From: CAYSEW01 sp964430245
GTDB lineage: Bacteria > Bacteroidota > Bacteroidia > Flavobacteriales_D > Parvicellaceae
NCBI GenBank assembly: GCA_964430245.1
Contig: CAYSEW010000026.1
Span: 1 to 38,070, forward strand
DNA length: 38,070 nucleotides
Direction of reading: 5' to 3'
Positions 15,950 through 25,461 of the stretch are shown piece by piece (within the stretch, counting starts at the first letter, position 1; the number at the start of each line of letters is the position of its first letter). The position numbers were made by a program, and so were the translations under genes. Under the pieces are notes generated by a model. The model was given only the letters and a program-made list of their open reading frames with translations, ran no database searches and had not been told where the DNA came from.

Positions 15950-17326
15950 TTATAATGATATGTTTTCTTCGTATCCAGATGTAATTTTAAATGTTTTAAC
16001 TATTGTATGGGCAGTACTAGTTGACCTTATAAAACGATAAGTAATTTTATAGTTTCCAGGCAATAAATTTATATTATTTACTGAAACATCTTTATTAAGA
16101 TCACAAACCCATTTATTTTCTCCTTCTTTAATTTGAAATATGGCTGCTGAACCAGGTCCTTTAGAAATAATTGCAGTTCCATATTGCGGTATAGTAATTT
16201 CAGTTTTTCTACTTTGATTAATTTTTACATCATTAAAATAAAGTCTAGGTAATGATAGTATTTCCAAGTCATATGAACCCACCAAATAATTTTGAATAGT
16301 ATTCATGTTTTGAACGTTGATAGTATTATGTTCATTTTTAAGTCTAATGATAGCATTAACACCTGTATAAACACTATTTGTTCCTTGAACTCTCATATGT
16401 AATTCTCCTTGTGGAGTTTTTGCCTCAATAATATTGTGCTTGCCAGGAGTTAATTTTATATCTCCAACTACTACTTCTGGTATAGTATGTACTACCATTT
16501 TATAGGTATATAATGGGTCTAGAGAAAGAGTATCTGGAACACTCTCTTTATTCATTGTATGCATATATGTATAAAGTAATTTCCCTTTTTTCTGATCATA
16601 GAAACTCATTGTTACATTGGTTTCTTTAGCTTTATCTTTGGCATCATACAATTTAACCTGAGTTGTTGTATTACTTAAGGCTTGGCTGATCACAAAGCTA
16701 AGTACACTTTTAAATGAATCTTCTGTTTCAGCACTTAAAAACTCACCAACACAATTAAATTGATCAATGTAAGAGGTGTCTAATCCAACACCAATAATAA
16801 AAGGTTTTAGAATAATTCCTTTACTTCTTAATGCTAAAGCAACAGCACAAGGATCTTCATCACATGCTTCAATTCCATCTGTAATTAAGACAATCACATT
16901 CCTGCAATCATCACAATCTGGAAAATCAGTTGCAGCATACTCTAATGATCTCGCAATTGGAGTAGTTCCCTTTGGAACTAAACCTCTTATTTTATTTTTT
17001 ATTTTATCGTAATTATCTGGTCCTGGAGCAAAAGGCACTTCTAATTTAGTGTCTGAACAATCTTGCTGACCAGGTACAATTCTAGTTTGATGACCATACA
17101 TTCTTAATGCCACTTCTACATTATCTAAATATTTTAAACTATCTAATGTTTGAGTCATTAAAGCTTTGGCAATTTTAATTTTACTGCTTTTTTCCCATTG
17201 AGCATTCATGCTATTAGAGCCATCAAAAATAAATAGCATCCTTATAGTTCCTGTTTCTTTTTCTTGAGAGAAATAAGAGCTCGTTATTGTTAAAGAGAAT
17301 AATATGTATAAAATGATTCTATTCAT
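15950..17326 (-). CDS. Secreted von Willebrand factor A domain protein
   Basis: A 458-residue protein with a signal peptide (MNRIILYILFSLTITSSYFS), then a VWA domain at about residues 26-215. The metal-ion site is complete: DGSNS at 35-39 (DxSxS), a threonine in PKGTTPIARS near 121, and Asp150 in LITDGIEACDED. The remaining roughly 240 residues look like two or three beta-sandwich modules without catalytic motifs. Eight cysteines in the mature VWA part suggest disulphides (CDDC at 138-141, CDEDPC just after the TDG). No C-terminal type IX sorting motif is visible, so it may stay periplasmic. It lies between the two transketolase genes, 54 bases after the N half and 4 bases before the C half. 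Function unknown; a metal-dependent protein-binding role is inferred. Confidence 0.85.
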   Translation of the reverse strand: MNRIILYILFSLTITSSYFSQEKETGTIRMLFIFDGSNSMNAQWEKSSKIKIAKALMTQTLDSLKYLDNVEVALRMYGHQTRIVPGQQDCSDTKLEVPFAPGPDNYDKIKNKIRGLVPKGTTPIARSLEYAATDFPDCDDCRNVIVLITDGIEACDEDPCAVALALRSKGIILKPFIIGVGLDTSYIDQFNCVGEFLSAETEDSFKSVLSFVISQALSNTTTQVKLYDAKDKAKETNVTMSFYDQKKGKLLYTYMHTMNKESVPDTLSLDPLYTYKMVVHTIPEVVVGDIKLTPGKHNIIEAKTPQGELHMRVQGTNSVYTGVNAIIRLKNEHNTINVQNMNTIQNYLVGSYDLEILSLPRLYFNDVKINQSRKTEITIPQYGTAIISKGPGSAAIFQIKEGENKWVCDLNKDVSVNNINLLPGNYKITYRFIRSTSTAHTIVKTFKITSGYEENISL

Positions 17327-17380
17327 TTCAGCTTATACTATCAATTATAATTCCAAACATTAAGTATTCATAATATATGA

Positions 17381-18229
17381 TTAGTAATCGCCAATAGTTT
17401 CAGGTAATTGGCCCAGTGCATCTTCCAATTGCTCATCATTAGGTGCGACTCCGTGCCATTTATGAGACCCCATCATATAATCAACACCAAATCCCATTTC
17501 TGTACGCATAATAATCATTATAGGTTTTCCCTTTCCAGTCATTTTACGTGCCTCTTGTAAACATGCTATTGTATCCTCAAGATTATTTCCATCTACTTCT
17601 AGAACTTCCCATCCAAATGCTTCCCATTTTGAACGTAAATCCCCTAAGGAAATAACATCATCAACATCACCATCAATTTGTCTTCCATTATAATCAATGG
17701 TAGAAATAATATTATCTACCTTTTTGGCTGAAGCAAATAAAGCTGCTTCCCATATTTGACCTTCTTGTAATTCCCCATCACCATGAAGAGTATAAATAAT
17801 ACCAGGATCCTGATTAATTTTTTTTGACAATGCAGCCCCTATAGCTACACTCAGCCCTTGCCCTAATGATCCGCTGGCAATTCTAACACCAGGTAATCCT
17901 TCATGAGTAGTTGGATGACCTTGCAACCTTGAATCAATCATTCTAAAAGTATTTAATTCATCTACAGGGAAATAACCATTCCTAGCTAATGTTGAATAAA
18001 AAACTGGAGAAATATGCCCATTAGAAAGAAAAAATAGGTCCTCATTATTTCCATTCATATTAAAAGGTTTAGAGTTGTGTTTCATGACTACTTTATAAAG
18101 AGCAGTAAAATATTCTACACATCCTAAAGAACCACCCGGATGACCAGATGATTGCGCATGTACCATTCTAACAATATCTCTTCTAATTTGAGTGCAATAA
18201 GATTTTAAATCTGATAAATTATAATCCAT
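17381..18229 (-). CDS. Transketolase, N-terminal (thiamine diphosphate) subunit
   Basis: A 282-residue protein matching the N-terminal domain of transketolase. It has SSGHPGGSLGCVEYFTALY, LSNGHISPVFYSTLA, GSLGQGLSVAIGAAL, the thiamine-diphosphate motif GDGELQEGQIWEAALFAS leading to DYNGRQIDG, and the late GVDYMMGSHKWHGVAPND. It needs the C-terminal subunit to form the active site. It is the first gene of the apparent operon that runs through VWA, transketolase C, ECF sigma, anti-sigma-like and Spy-like genes. An exact -7 element sits 21 bases upstream of its ATG, and the 178-base divergent spacer to the next plus-strand gene is the longest gap in the window. Confidence 0.94.
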   Translation of the reverse strand: MDYNLSDLKSYCTQIRRDIVRMVHAQSSGHPGGSLGCVEYFTALYKVVMKHNSKPFNMNGNNEDLFFLSNGHISPVFYSTLARNGYFPVDELNTFRMIDSRLQGHPTTHEGLPGVRIASGSLGQGLSVAIGAALSKKINQDPGIIYTLHGDGELQEGQIWEAALFASAKKVDNIISTIDYNGRQIDGDVDDVISLGDLRSKWEAFGWEVLEVDGNNLEDTIACLQEARKMTGKGKPIMIIMRTEMGFGVDYMMGSHKWHGVAPNDEQLEDALGQLPETIGDY

Positions 18230-18250
18230 TATGTTATATTAATTTTGCCT

Positions 18251-18258
18251 CAAAAATA
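18251..18258 (-). promoter_or_regulatory. Putative -7 promoter element for the transketolase/sigma operon
   Basis: The minus strand reads TATTTTTG, an exact TAnnTTTG match 21 bases upstream of the transketolase N ATG. On the other strand of the same spacer, CACCTTTG at 18353-18360 is a one-mismatch candidate for the gene at 18408. Confidence 0.45.
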
Positions 18259-18407
18259 ATCGTTTACATCCAAGCATAGAAAAGTGTTAATAACTTTCTA
18301 TTTAAAGTGGTACATATTTATCATATTAAGCGTCTTTATAAGTGAATAATAACACCTTTGTAGTTTTTATCGATTATTAATTACATTTATGCTCAAAATA
18401 AAATAAT

Positions 18408-18785
18408 ATGAAAACTTTTTTGATAATTACATGTCTGATGGTTACCAATATTTTCACTGCTCAATCAGATGAATTTGACCATCGATTATTAGAGAAATTC
18501 TCTCAAAATGAATTAGAAGATCTGAAACAAAACAGCCCAGATCGTTTTAAAACAATTGTTTATTGTATGGATCATGGATATTATTTTGTTGATATTCCAG
18601 ATTCAAAAAATATAAATGAAAGAATTTCTGGAGAAATATCTATTAAGGATCTTAATAACTTCAATTTTCTTCTTCTCGAAATACCTTTTTTAGAAAATGA
18701 TTATCAATATTTTAAGGTGAAAGGCAAGGATAAACTATTAGTAGTTAAATCTGGAACACATATCTATGAAGAATTAAACAAATGA
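18408..18785 (+). CDS. Small secreted protein of unknown function
   Basis: I do not recognise this 125-residue protein. It begins with a signal peptide (MKTFLIITCLMVTNIFTAQS) and continues as a charged, mixed alpha/beta chain with no repeats, lipobox or membrane helix. One cysteine is present in the mature part. Its stop overlaps the ATG of the next gene as ATGA, so it is translationally coupled to a 760-residue type IX cargo protein, and a joint function is plausible but unproven. It may be periplasmic because it has no type IX sorting domain. The start ATG at 18408 is the only one that includes the full signal peptide. Confidence 0.75.
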   Translation: MKTFLIITCLMVTNIFTAQSDEFDHRLLEKFSQNELEDLKQNSPDRFKTIVYCMDHGYYFVDIPDSKNINERISGEISIKDLNNFNFLLLEIPFLENDYQYFKVKGKDKLLVVKSGTHIYEELNK

Positions 18786-21064
18786 AATTAAATTCAACAT
18801 TATTCATCCTTTTTTTATTTTTATTTCCATCAATTTGGTCTCAGCCAAATGTAAATATAACCGATGATGATTGGACAAGCTCTTCTTCTAATGGAGCCTG
18901 TGAATGTTCAACATCGTTTAATAATGGATCTATTCAAAACTTTCATGATTCTGGTGGAAGTGGAGGAAGCTACACATCCAATGAAAATGAGAACATAACA
19001 TTTTGTCCTGATGCTACTGGTTCTAAGGTAGTTGCTGTTTTTGCAACCAATGCTGGTTATACTTTTGATGTTGATCCATCTGACACCATCTATTTATATG
19101 ATGGTCCGGATAATACTTACCCTTTATTAGCTAAGCTAAATAATTCATTAACACCTAATGGTGCTAATATTCCAGCATCTTGGTCAAATATGTCTGGTTG
19201 TTTAACTATAGAATTTAAAAGCGATGGTTCTATTGAAGGAACTGGATGGGATGGAAACATCTCATGTTCCAATCTAGCACAGCCTTTTTCTAATCATATG
19301 ATCGCTTTCATTGATGGTGAAGCAAATGGTGCTAATGATATTGTAAATGACATGTATCCAGAAGATACTGGTTATGTAGATGTTTGTTTAGGAGATACTA
19401 TTTGGTTCAATGCTCAACCTTATTTTCCATATGAACCTGGTGGTGACAGTGCAGCTTTAAGTGGTGGTGGTTACATGCAATCTACTAATCACACTACAAC
19501 TTGGGAATTTAGTGATGGCACTACGCAAACAGGTGATGTAGTTATGTTTGTTCCTCCTGCAAGAAATGGATATTATGTTCAAATGAAAGTGGAGGATTCC
19601 TATGGAATTTTTCAATATAGTGCTGCTAAGGTAAGGGTGTCAACTATTCCTGATTTTTCAACTTGTCGTTCATTGGAAGATACACTTTGTCCTGGAGAAA
19701 GCACTCTATTATTTGGTGGAGTTACTGTTTTTGATACTGTTGGAGTTGATCCTGTTGAAACCAACTTTCCTATAGGCGGTGTTTTTGGTGCTCAAACTTA
19801 CCTTCCTGATGGTTCTGGACAGAATTACACAACTGATATTGTTATAGCGGGATTTACACCTGGAGGCACACTTCAAAACGCTGGTGATATCGATAAAGTT
19901 TGTATTTCAATAGAACATTCTTACTTAGGTGACCTTGAGATGATGCTAAGCTGTCCAAATGGTCAGAATGTGAATATTTTTAATAGCTATTCAGGTTTCG
20001 GAGGTGGTGAACTTTTTCCAGGTGGTTTTAGTGGAGGTGGCACCTATTTAGGTGGTGCATATGATAATAATACTGGTAATATAGGTGTTTGTGAAGAATA
20101 TTGTTTTACCATGCAACCAGGTGCATTACCGTCTTGGGATAATGGTTATTCTACTACAACAGCTACTGGACCTTCAGCAGGTTCAATGGTGGTTCCGGGT
20201 TATTATGAACCAGAAGAATCTTATATACCTGCATTATCTGGTTGTCCTATCAATGGCACTTGGACGATTACAGTACGTGATAATTTGGGTATTGATGATG
20301 GTTACATATGTGAATGGGGTATTTACTTTAATGATACTTTAAATCCTAATACTGAATTTTATTCCCCTCAAATAGCAAGTGAATTTTGGCATCAGGATCC
20401 TACTATCATCATTGATGATGATACTCTTGTGGCCATATTACCAAATGGTTTAGGAACATTTTCATATGTTTTTGAAGTAGAAGATAATTTTGGTTGCTCT
20501 TATGACACTACTATAAATGTGATTGTTAATTGTGATGATTGTGAAGAGCCTGTTGTTGACATTCCTGCTTTTGATACTATTTGTACTGGCAATAATTATA
20601 CTGTAAATATTACATCTCCCACTATTGAGGGAGTATTATACAATTGGTTAGATGGGAATAATAATATAGTTGCTACTGGAGATACTGTTACATTAATTAC
20701 TCAAGATCTATTAGATGGAACTTACAGCTATACTATTGAAGCTTCTAATTTCTGTGAAACTGTTACTGCAATTACTGAAATATTTATTACTCCTTGCGAA
20801 TTACCCAATGTTATAACTCCTAATGGTGATGGGAATAATGATTACTTCTATACTAGATTCGCTGAACTTCATAATGATGTACAACTAACCATTTATAATA
20901 GATGGGGTAGAGTTGTATATAAAACAGATTCATATGGCAATGACTGGGATGGAGTTAACATGAAAGGTAAAAAATTAGCTGACGGAACTTACTTTTATGT
21001 GATGCATTATAATAACAACACAAAAAGTGAAACAGGTACCGTTAATATTATGGATAATAAATAA
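18782..21064 (+). CDS. Type IX cargo protein with CUB-like and P-domain regions and type B (gliding-associated) C-terminal domain
   Basis: A 760-residue secreted protein. After the signal peptide (LFILFLFLFPSIWSQ) comes a CUB-like beta domain at about 25-160 with several cysteines (GACECSTSFNNGS, TFCPDATGSK, YLYDGPDNTYPLL). A PKD-like segment follows at about 220-290 (TTWEFSDGTTQ). Around 345-513 a proprotein-convertase P-domain-like region is seen (SYLGDLEMMLSCPNG, GTWTITVRDNLGIDDGYICE). The C-terminus, from NVITPNGDGNNDYFY near residue 674, is the gliding-motility-associated type B sorting domain, with LTIYNRWGRVVYKTD and LADGTYFYV. It should be delivered to the cell surface or medium by the type IX system. 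No protease catalytic domain is present, so the P-domain probably has a binding role. Confidence 0.9.
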   Translation: MKLNSTLFILFLFLFPSIWSQPNVNITDDDWTSSSSNGACECSTSFNNGSIQNFHDSGGSGGSYTSNENENITFCPDATGSKVVAVFATNAGYTFDVDPSDTIYLYDGPDNTYPLLAKLNNSLTPNGANIPASWSNMSGCLTIEFKSDGSIEGTGWDGNISCSNLAQPFSNHMIAFIDGEANGANDIVNDMYPEDTGYVDVCLGDTIWFNAQPYFPYEPGGDSAALSGGGYMQSTNHTTTWEFSDGTTQTGDVVMFVPPARNGYYVQMKVEDSYGIFQYSAAKVRVSTIPDFSTCRSLEDTLCPGESTLLFGGVTVFDTVGVDPVETNFPIGGVFGAQTYLPDGSGQNYTTDIVIAGFTPGGTLQNAGDIDKVCISIEHSYLGDLEMMLSCPNGQNVNIFNSYSGFGGGELFPGGFSGGGTYLGGAYDNNTGNIGVCEEYCFTMQPGALPSWDNGYSTTTATGPSAGSMVVPGYYEPEESYIPALSGCPINGTWTITVRDNLGIDDGYICEWGIYFNDTLNPNTEFYSPQIASEFWHQDPTIIIDDDTLVAILPNGLGTFSYVFEVEDNFGCSYDTTINVIVNCDDCEEPVVDIPAFDTICTGNNYTVNITSPTIEGVLYNWLDGNNNIVATGDTVTLITQDLLDGTYSYTIEASNFCETVTAITEIFITPCELPNVITPNGDGNNDYFYTRFAELHNDVQLTIYNRWGRVVYKTDSYGNDWDGVNMKGKKLADGTYFYVMHYNNNTKSETGTVNIMDNK

Positions 21065-21096
21065 TCAATTTGTTTTTCAATTTAAATTAATTTTCA

Positions 21097-22194
21097 ATGG
21101 CTTTAAAATGTGGTATTGTAGGATTGCCAAATGTTGGTAAATCCACATTGTTTAATTGTTTATCTAATGCGAAAGCTCAATCTGCTAACTTTCCATTTTG
21201 TACTATTGAACCCAATATTGGAACTATTACTGTTCCAGATGAAAGATTAAACCAGCTAGAAAAATTAGTAACTCCTGAAAAAGTCGTGCCTACTACAATT
21301 GAAATTGTAGATATAGCAGGTTTAGTAAAAGGTGCCCATAAAGGAGAAGGATTAGGCAATCAATTTTTGGCGAATATTAGAGAAGTGGACGCCATAATAC
21401 ATGTGCTAAGATGTTTTGAAGATGAGAATGTAGTTCATGTAGATGGAGATGTAGATCCTGTAAGAGACAAAGAGGTGATCGATATGGAACTTCAATTGAA
21501 GGATCTTGATACCATTGAGAAAAGAATGGGAGCTATTGAACGAAAAGCGAAATCGGGAGATAAAGATGCTGCTAAAATATTTGATCTATATGAAATGATG
21601 AAAAGTCATTTAGAAGCAGGTAATTCTGCTCGATCTCTTGAAATGGAAAAAGAACAAATTTTGCTTATCCAAGACCTTAATTTATTGACAATTAAACCTG
21701 TATTGTATTTATGTAATGTAGATGAAAATGGTGTTGTTAATGGAAATGAATTTGTGGATCAAGTAAAAGCTGCTGTTAAAAATGAAAATGCACAAGTACT
21801 CATCTTAGGTGCTGGTATTGAGGCCGATATATCTGAGCTTGAAACTTATGAGGAAAGGCAAATGTTCTTAGATGATCTTGGGCTAGATGAGCCTGGCGTT
21901 AGTAAGCTAATCAAAAGTGCATATGAATTATTGAACCTTCAAACTTATTTTACTGCAGGAGTAAAAGAAGTAAGAGCATGGACCATTAATAGAGGAATGA
22001 CAGCTCCACAAGCAGCAGGAGTTATTCATACTGATTTTGAAAAAGGATTCATAAAAGCTGAAGTTATTGCTTATAATGATTATGTAAAATATGGATCAGA
22101 AAATGCAGTAAAAGAAGCTGGAAAGCTACAAATTCAAGGAAAAGAATACACACCTTTAGATGGTGATGTTATGCATTTTAGATTTAATGTATAA
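21097..22194 (+). CDS. ychF: Ribosome-binding ATPase YchF (Obg family)
   Basis: A 365-residue OBG-family P-loop protein that, unlike relatives, prefers ATP and interacts with ribosomes. The G1 motif is GLPNVGKSTLFN near the N-terminus, G3 is DIAGLVKGAHKGEGLGNQFL, and the altered G4 is NVDENG (NxxE instead of NKxD), which explains the ATP preference of the family. A helical insert and a C-terminal TGS domain follow, with TINRGMTAPQAAGVIHTDFE and DYVKYGSENAVKEAGK. Length and the C-terminal DGDVMHFRFNV are canonical. It lies 29 bases before porQ in the same direction, so the two may be co-transcribed. Confidence 0.97.
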   Translation: MALKCGIVGLPNVGKSTLFNCLSNAKAQSANFPFCTIEPNIGTITVPDERLNQLEKLVTPEKVVPTTIEIVDIAGLVKGAHKGEGLGNQFLANIREVDAIIHVLRCFEDENVVHVDGDVDPVRDKEVIDMELQLKDLDTIEKRMGAIERKAKSGDKDAAKIFDLYEMMKSHLEAGNSARSLEMEKEQILLIQDLNLLTIKPVLYLCNVDENGVVNGNEFVDQVKAAVKNENAQVLILGAGIEADISELETYEERQMFLDDLGLDEPGVSKLIKSAYELLNLQTYFTAGVKEVRAWTINRGMTAPQAAGVIHTDFEKGFIKAEVIAYNDYVKYGSENAVKEAGKLQIQGKEYTPLDGDVMHFRFNV

Positions 22195-22223
22195 TTTTAA
22201 ACTAAACATTTCGTTAAAAACCT

Positions 22224-23285
22224 ATGGTTGCAAGAAAACTCATCTTGTTATTTACTCTGTTTAATTCTATTTATGCACAGAATGGAGGATTAAACACCTT
22301 TAATTTTATGCAATTCAGCAATAGCGCTAGGGTAGAGGCATTAGGTGGATATACATTAGCTCTTTCTGATGACGATGCTACATTAGGTATCAGTAATCCT
22401 GCTTCTATTAATATTAGCCATCATGGTCAGCTGAATTTAAATTATGTAAATTATTTTGCTGATTCAGATTATGGATTTAGTTCATATAGCCATCATTTTA
22501 AAAAGCTAGGAACATTTACTGGATCAATTTGTTTTGCTAATTATGGTTCTTTTGAATATGCTGATGCTGATGGGGTTAGAAATGGAAATACATTTTCAGC
22601 AAATGACCTGCTAATACAAGGAGGTTTAGCAAGAAAATTAGATTCTAATTTTAGTGTTGGTGCTAATATTAAATTCGCTGGAAGTTTTTTAGAATCCTAT
22701 AATGCATTTGGTATTGCTTTAGATCTAGGTGTGAATTATCAAAATACTGCTAAAGGATTTGGAGCAGGGTTAGTAATTGAAAATTTAGGCTATCAAATAA
22801 AAGGATATACTCAAGGAAATCATGAATCCTTTCCTTTGGCAGCTCATATTGGAATTAGTAAAAAATTAGGTCATGCTCCTTTTAGGTTCAGCTTTACTTA
22901 TCATGATTTACAAAGATGGGACCTCACTTATTTCGATGTGAGTACTCAACAAACTGTGGATCCATTAACGGGGCAGACGATACCAATTTCAGAACCTGGT
23001 TTTGTTACCCATTTTTTTCATCATATTGTAATTGGAACAGAACTATTATTATCTAAAAATTTCCATTTACGATTAGGTTATGATTTTAAAAACCGCTACG
23101 AATTAAAACCTACAATAAGACCAGGAACTACAGGTATTTCTTGGGGTGTTGGGTTTAAAGTAAAGAAGTTTAAATTCAGCTATGGAAATTCTAAATACCA
23201 TTTTTCAGGAACTTCAAATCACATTACTATCAGTACACAAATTGGAGGGAAACCTAAAGTTGATAGTTTTTACATTCAAGATTAG
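22224..23285 (+). CDS. porQ: Type IX secretion system protein PorQ
   Basis: A 353-residue outer-membrane beta-barrel protein of the PorV/PorQ (FadL-like) group. The signal peptide ends around LFTLFNSIYAQ. The N-terminal NTFNFMQFSNSARVEALGGY followed by SDDDATLGISNPASI is the PorQ signature: a plug-like start and then a barrel of alternating hydrophobic strands to the end. PorQ is part of the type IX attachment complex in characterised Bacteroidota. Its presence fits the type A and type B cargo genes and gldF/gldG in the same window. The stop overlaps the stop of the convergent ttcA gene within TTAG. Confidence 0.9.
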   Translation: MVARKLILLFTLFNSIYAQNGGLNTFNFMQFSNSARVEALGGYTLALSDDDATLGISNPASINISHHGQLNLNYVNYFADSDYGFSSYSHHFKKLGTFTGSICFANYGSFEYADADGVRNGNTFSANDLLIQGGLARKLDSNFSVGANIKFAGSFLESYNAFGIALDLGVNYQNTAKGFGAGLVIENLGYQIKGYTQGNHESFPLAAHIGISKKLGHAPFRFSFTYHDLQRWDLTYFDVSTQQTVDPLTGQTIPISEPGFVTHFFHHIVIGTELLLSKNFHLRLGYDFKNRYELKPTIRPGTTGISWGVGFKVKKFKFSYGNSKYHFSGTSNHITISTQIGGKPKVDSFYIQD

Positions 23286-24106
23286 ATCACCATCTGACTA
23301 TCATCTTTCACTTTAATAGACTCGTGAGCTTTATTCAAGTCCTTAAAGTCAAATAAATTTTTATCTAATAAATGAGAAGGAGAGATATTTTTAAGTGCAT
23401 TTAGCATCACCGCTTTTCTATTTGGATAATCCTTCTCCCATTGAGTCATTAAATGTTTGACTTGCTGTCTTTGCAATAAAGGTTGTGAACCACAAAGATC
23501 ACATGGGATAATAGGATATTTTTTATGCGTTGCATATGTAGCTATCATCTCTTCTTTACAATAAGATAAGGGCCTGATCACAACAAGGTCACCTTTATCA
23601 ATTTTATATTTGGGGGGCATTGTTTCCAGTTTACCACTAAAAAATAAATTGAGGAAAAATGTTTCCAGAATATCTTCTCTATGATGACCCAATGCAACTA
23701 CATTACAATTCAGCTTTCTAGCAGTGTCATAAAGGATTCCTCTTCGTAACCTTGAACATAAGCTACAGGTGGTTTTCCCTTCAGGTACTTTCTCTTTAAC
23801 TATACTATAGGTATCTTTTTCAACGATTTGATAAGGTATTTCCATCTTACTCAAATAATTGGGAAGTACCTCTTCCGGAAAACCTGGCTGTTTTTGATCT
23901 AAGTTAACCGCAATGATCTCAAATTTAAGGTCTGAGAATTTTTGAAAATGAACAAGCATATCTAGCATTGTATAGCTGTCTTTACCACCTGAAATACATA
24001 CCATAACCTTATCTCCGTTTGAGATCATATTGTATTCTTCCATGGCATTCCAAACAGCAGTTCTTAGCTGTTTCTGAATTTTAATATGCTCCTGATCTTT
24101 TTTCAT
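23282..24106 (-). CDS. ttcA: tRNA 2-thiocytidine biosynthesis protein TtcA
   Basis: TtcA thiolates cytidine 32 in certain tRNAs using ATP and an iron-sulphur cluster. With the ATG at 24106 the protein has 274 residues. The PP-loop is ISGGKDS at 38-44, the cluster cysteines are Cys114 and Cys117 (TTCSLCSRLRRG) and Cys205 in the CGSQ motif (CDLCGSQPLLQRQ), and GHHREDILETFFLNLFF is typical for the family. An upstream TTG would add 15 residues without similarity to the family start, so I prefer ATG 24106 (MKKDQEHIKIQ). It is divergent from rocD; CATCTTTG, one mismatch from TAnnTTTG, lies 7 bases before the ATG. Confidence 0.93.
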   Translation of the reverse strand: MKKDQEHIKIQKQLRTAVWNAMEEYNMISNGDKVMVCISGGKDSYTMLDMLVHFQKFSDLKFEIIAVNLDQKQPGFPEEVLPNYLSKMEIPYQIVEKDTYSIVKEKVPEGKTTCSLCSRLRRGILYDTARKLNCNVVALGHHREDILETFFLNLFFSGKLETMPPKYKIDKGDLVVIRPLSYCKEEMIATYATHKKYPIIPCDLCGSQPLLQRQQVKHLMTQWEKDYPNRKAVMLNALKNISPSHLLDKNLFDFKDLNKAHESIKVKDDSQMVI

Positions 24107-24219
24107 TTTTTTGCAAAGATGATAATTAACTGAATTGTATCCAAAAATCAATTACAACAAAGTGATTTTACTTTTTATTATATTAAATTCGTAACCTGTT
24201 TAATCATAACATTATATAT

Positions 24220-25461
24220 ATGGAAACCATGATCAATACCAACATTACATCAGAAGAAGCCATGTCATTAGAAAACAAGTATGGCGCTCATAATTACCAT
24301 CCTCTTCCTGTAGTATTAGCTAAAGGAGAAGGTGTTTACTTATGGGATTGTGAAGGCAAAAGATATTACGACTTTTTATCTGCTTATTCTGCCGTTAATC
24401 AAGGTCATTGTCATCCAAAGATCATTAACGCAATGAAAGATCAGGCAGAAACATTAACTCTAACATCTAGAGCATTTTATAATAATGTGTTGGGGGAATA
24501 TGAAAAATACATTACTTCATTTTTTGGTTTTGATAAAGTACTGCCTATGAATACTGGTGCAGAAGGGGTGGAGACAGCTTTAAAAATTGCCAGAAAATGG
24601 TCTTATGAAGTAAAGGGAATTAGTGAAAATCAGGCAAAGATCATTGTTTGTAATGAGAATTTCCATGGAAGGACCACTTCAATAATTAGCTTTTCTAATG
24701 ATGAAACTGCTAAAACAAATTTTGGTCCATATACACCTGGGTTTACTGCAATTCCTTATAATGATATTGAGGCACTTGAAGAGCAATTAAAAGATGAAAA
24801 TTGTGCTGCATTTTTAGTTGAACCTATTCAAGGTGAGGCTGGTGTAGTTGTGCCAGATAATGGATATTTAACAAATGTAAGGGCTCTTTGTAGTAAATAC
24901 AATGTCTTATTTATTGCTGATGAAGTTCAAACAGGTATCGCTAGAACTGGTGAAATTTTAGCTTGTGATCATGAAAATATAAAACCAGATCTTCTTATTC
25001 TTGGTAAAGCCTTATCTGGTGGAGTATTTCCAGTATCTGCTGTATTAGCAGATAATAGTGTAATGGATGTTATCAAACCTGGACAGCATGGATCTACTTT
25101 TGGAGGTAATCCTATTGCTGCTAAAGTCGCTATGGCTGCTCTAGATGTGGTGGTTAATGAAAAATTAGCAGAAAACGCGCAACAACTAGGTGAGACATTT
25201 CGATCAAAAATAAATGAGCTTATACAAAAAACTGATTTAATCACTAATGTAAGGGGTAAAGGTCTCTTAAATGCTATACTGATAAATGATACTCCAGAAA
25301 GTTCAACTGCATGGGATATTTGTATGCAATTAAAAGAAAACGGTTTACTAGCTAAACCTACACATGGTAATATTATAAGGTTTGCTCCACCCTTAGTAAT
25401 GAATGAAGATCAGCTAGATGATTGTATTTCCATTATTGAAAAAACTATTCTAGAATTTTAA
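24220..25461 (+). CDS. rocD: Ornithine--oxo-acid aminotransferase
   Basis: A class III PLP-dependent aminotransferase of 413 residues that converts ornithine and 2-oxoglutarate to glutamate semialdehyde and glutamate. Family-specific N-terminal features are SLENKYGAHNYHPLPVVL and FLSAYSAVNQGHCHPKI, followed by NTGAEGVETALKIARKW, ENFHGRTTSIISFS, EPIQGEAGVVVP, the PLP-Asp region FIADEVQTGIARTGE and the Schiff-base lysine (residue 263) in LILGKALSGGVFP. HGSTFGGNPIAAKVA is also present. Sequence and length fit RocD rather than acetylornithine aminotransferase. The first ATG is used; ATG three codons later is possible. Its stop interlocks with that of the convergent DUF2306 gene (TTAA). Confidence 0.95.
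   Translation: METMINTNITSEEAMSLENKYGAHNYHPLPVVLAKGEGVYLWDCEGKRYYDFLSAYSAVNQGHCHPKIINAMKDQAETLTLTSRAFYNNVLGEYEKYITSFFGFDKVLPMNTGAEGVETALKIARKWSYEVKGISENQAKIIVCNENFHGRTTSIISFSNDETAKTNFGPYTPGFTAIPYNDIEALEEQLKDENCAAFLVEPIQGEAGVVVPDNGYLTNVRALCSKYNVLFIADEVQTGIARTGEILACDHENIKPDLLILGKALSGGVFPVSAVLADNSVMDVIKPGQHGSTFGGNPIAAKVAMAALDVVVNEKLAENAQQLGETFRSKINELIQKTDLITNVRGKGLLNAILINDTPESSTAWDICMQLKENGLLAKPTHGNIIRFAPPLVMNEDQLDDCISIIEKTILEF

Noticed and set aside
18782..21064. Type B cargo protein as a subtilisin-like protease because of its P-domain-like region
   Set aside because: No catalytic Asp/His/Ser domain is present before the P-domain-like part.
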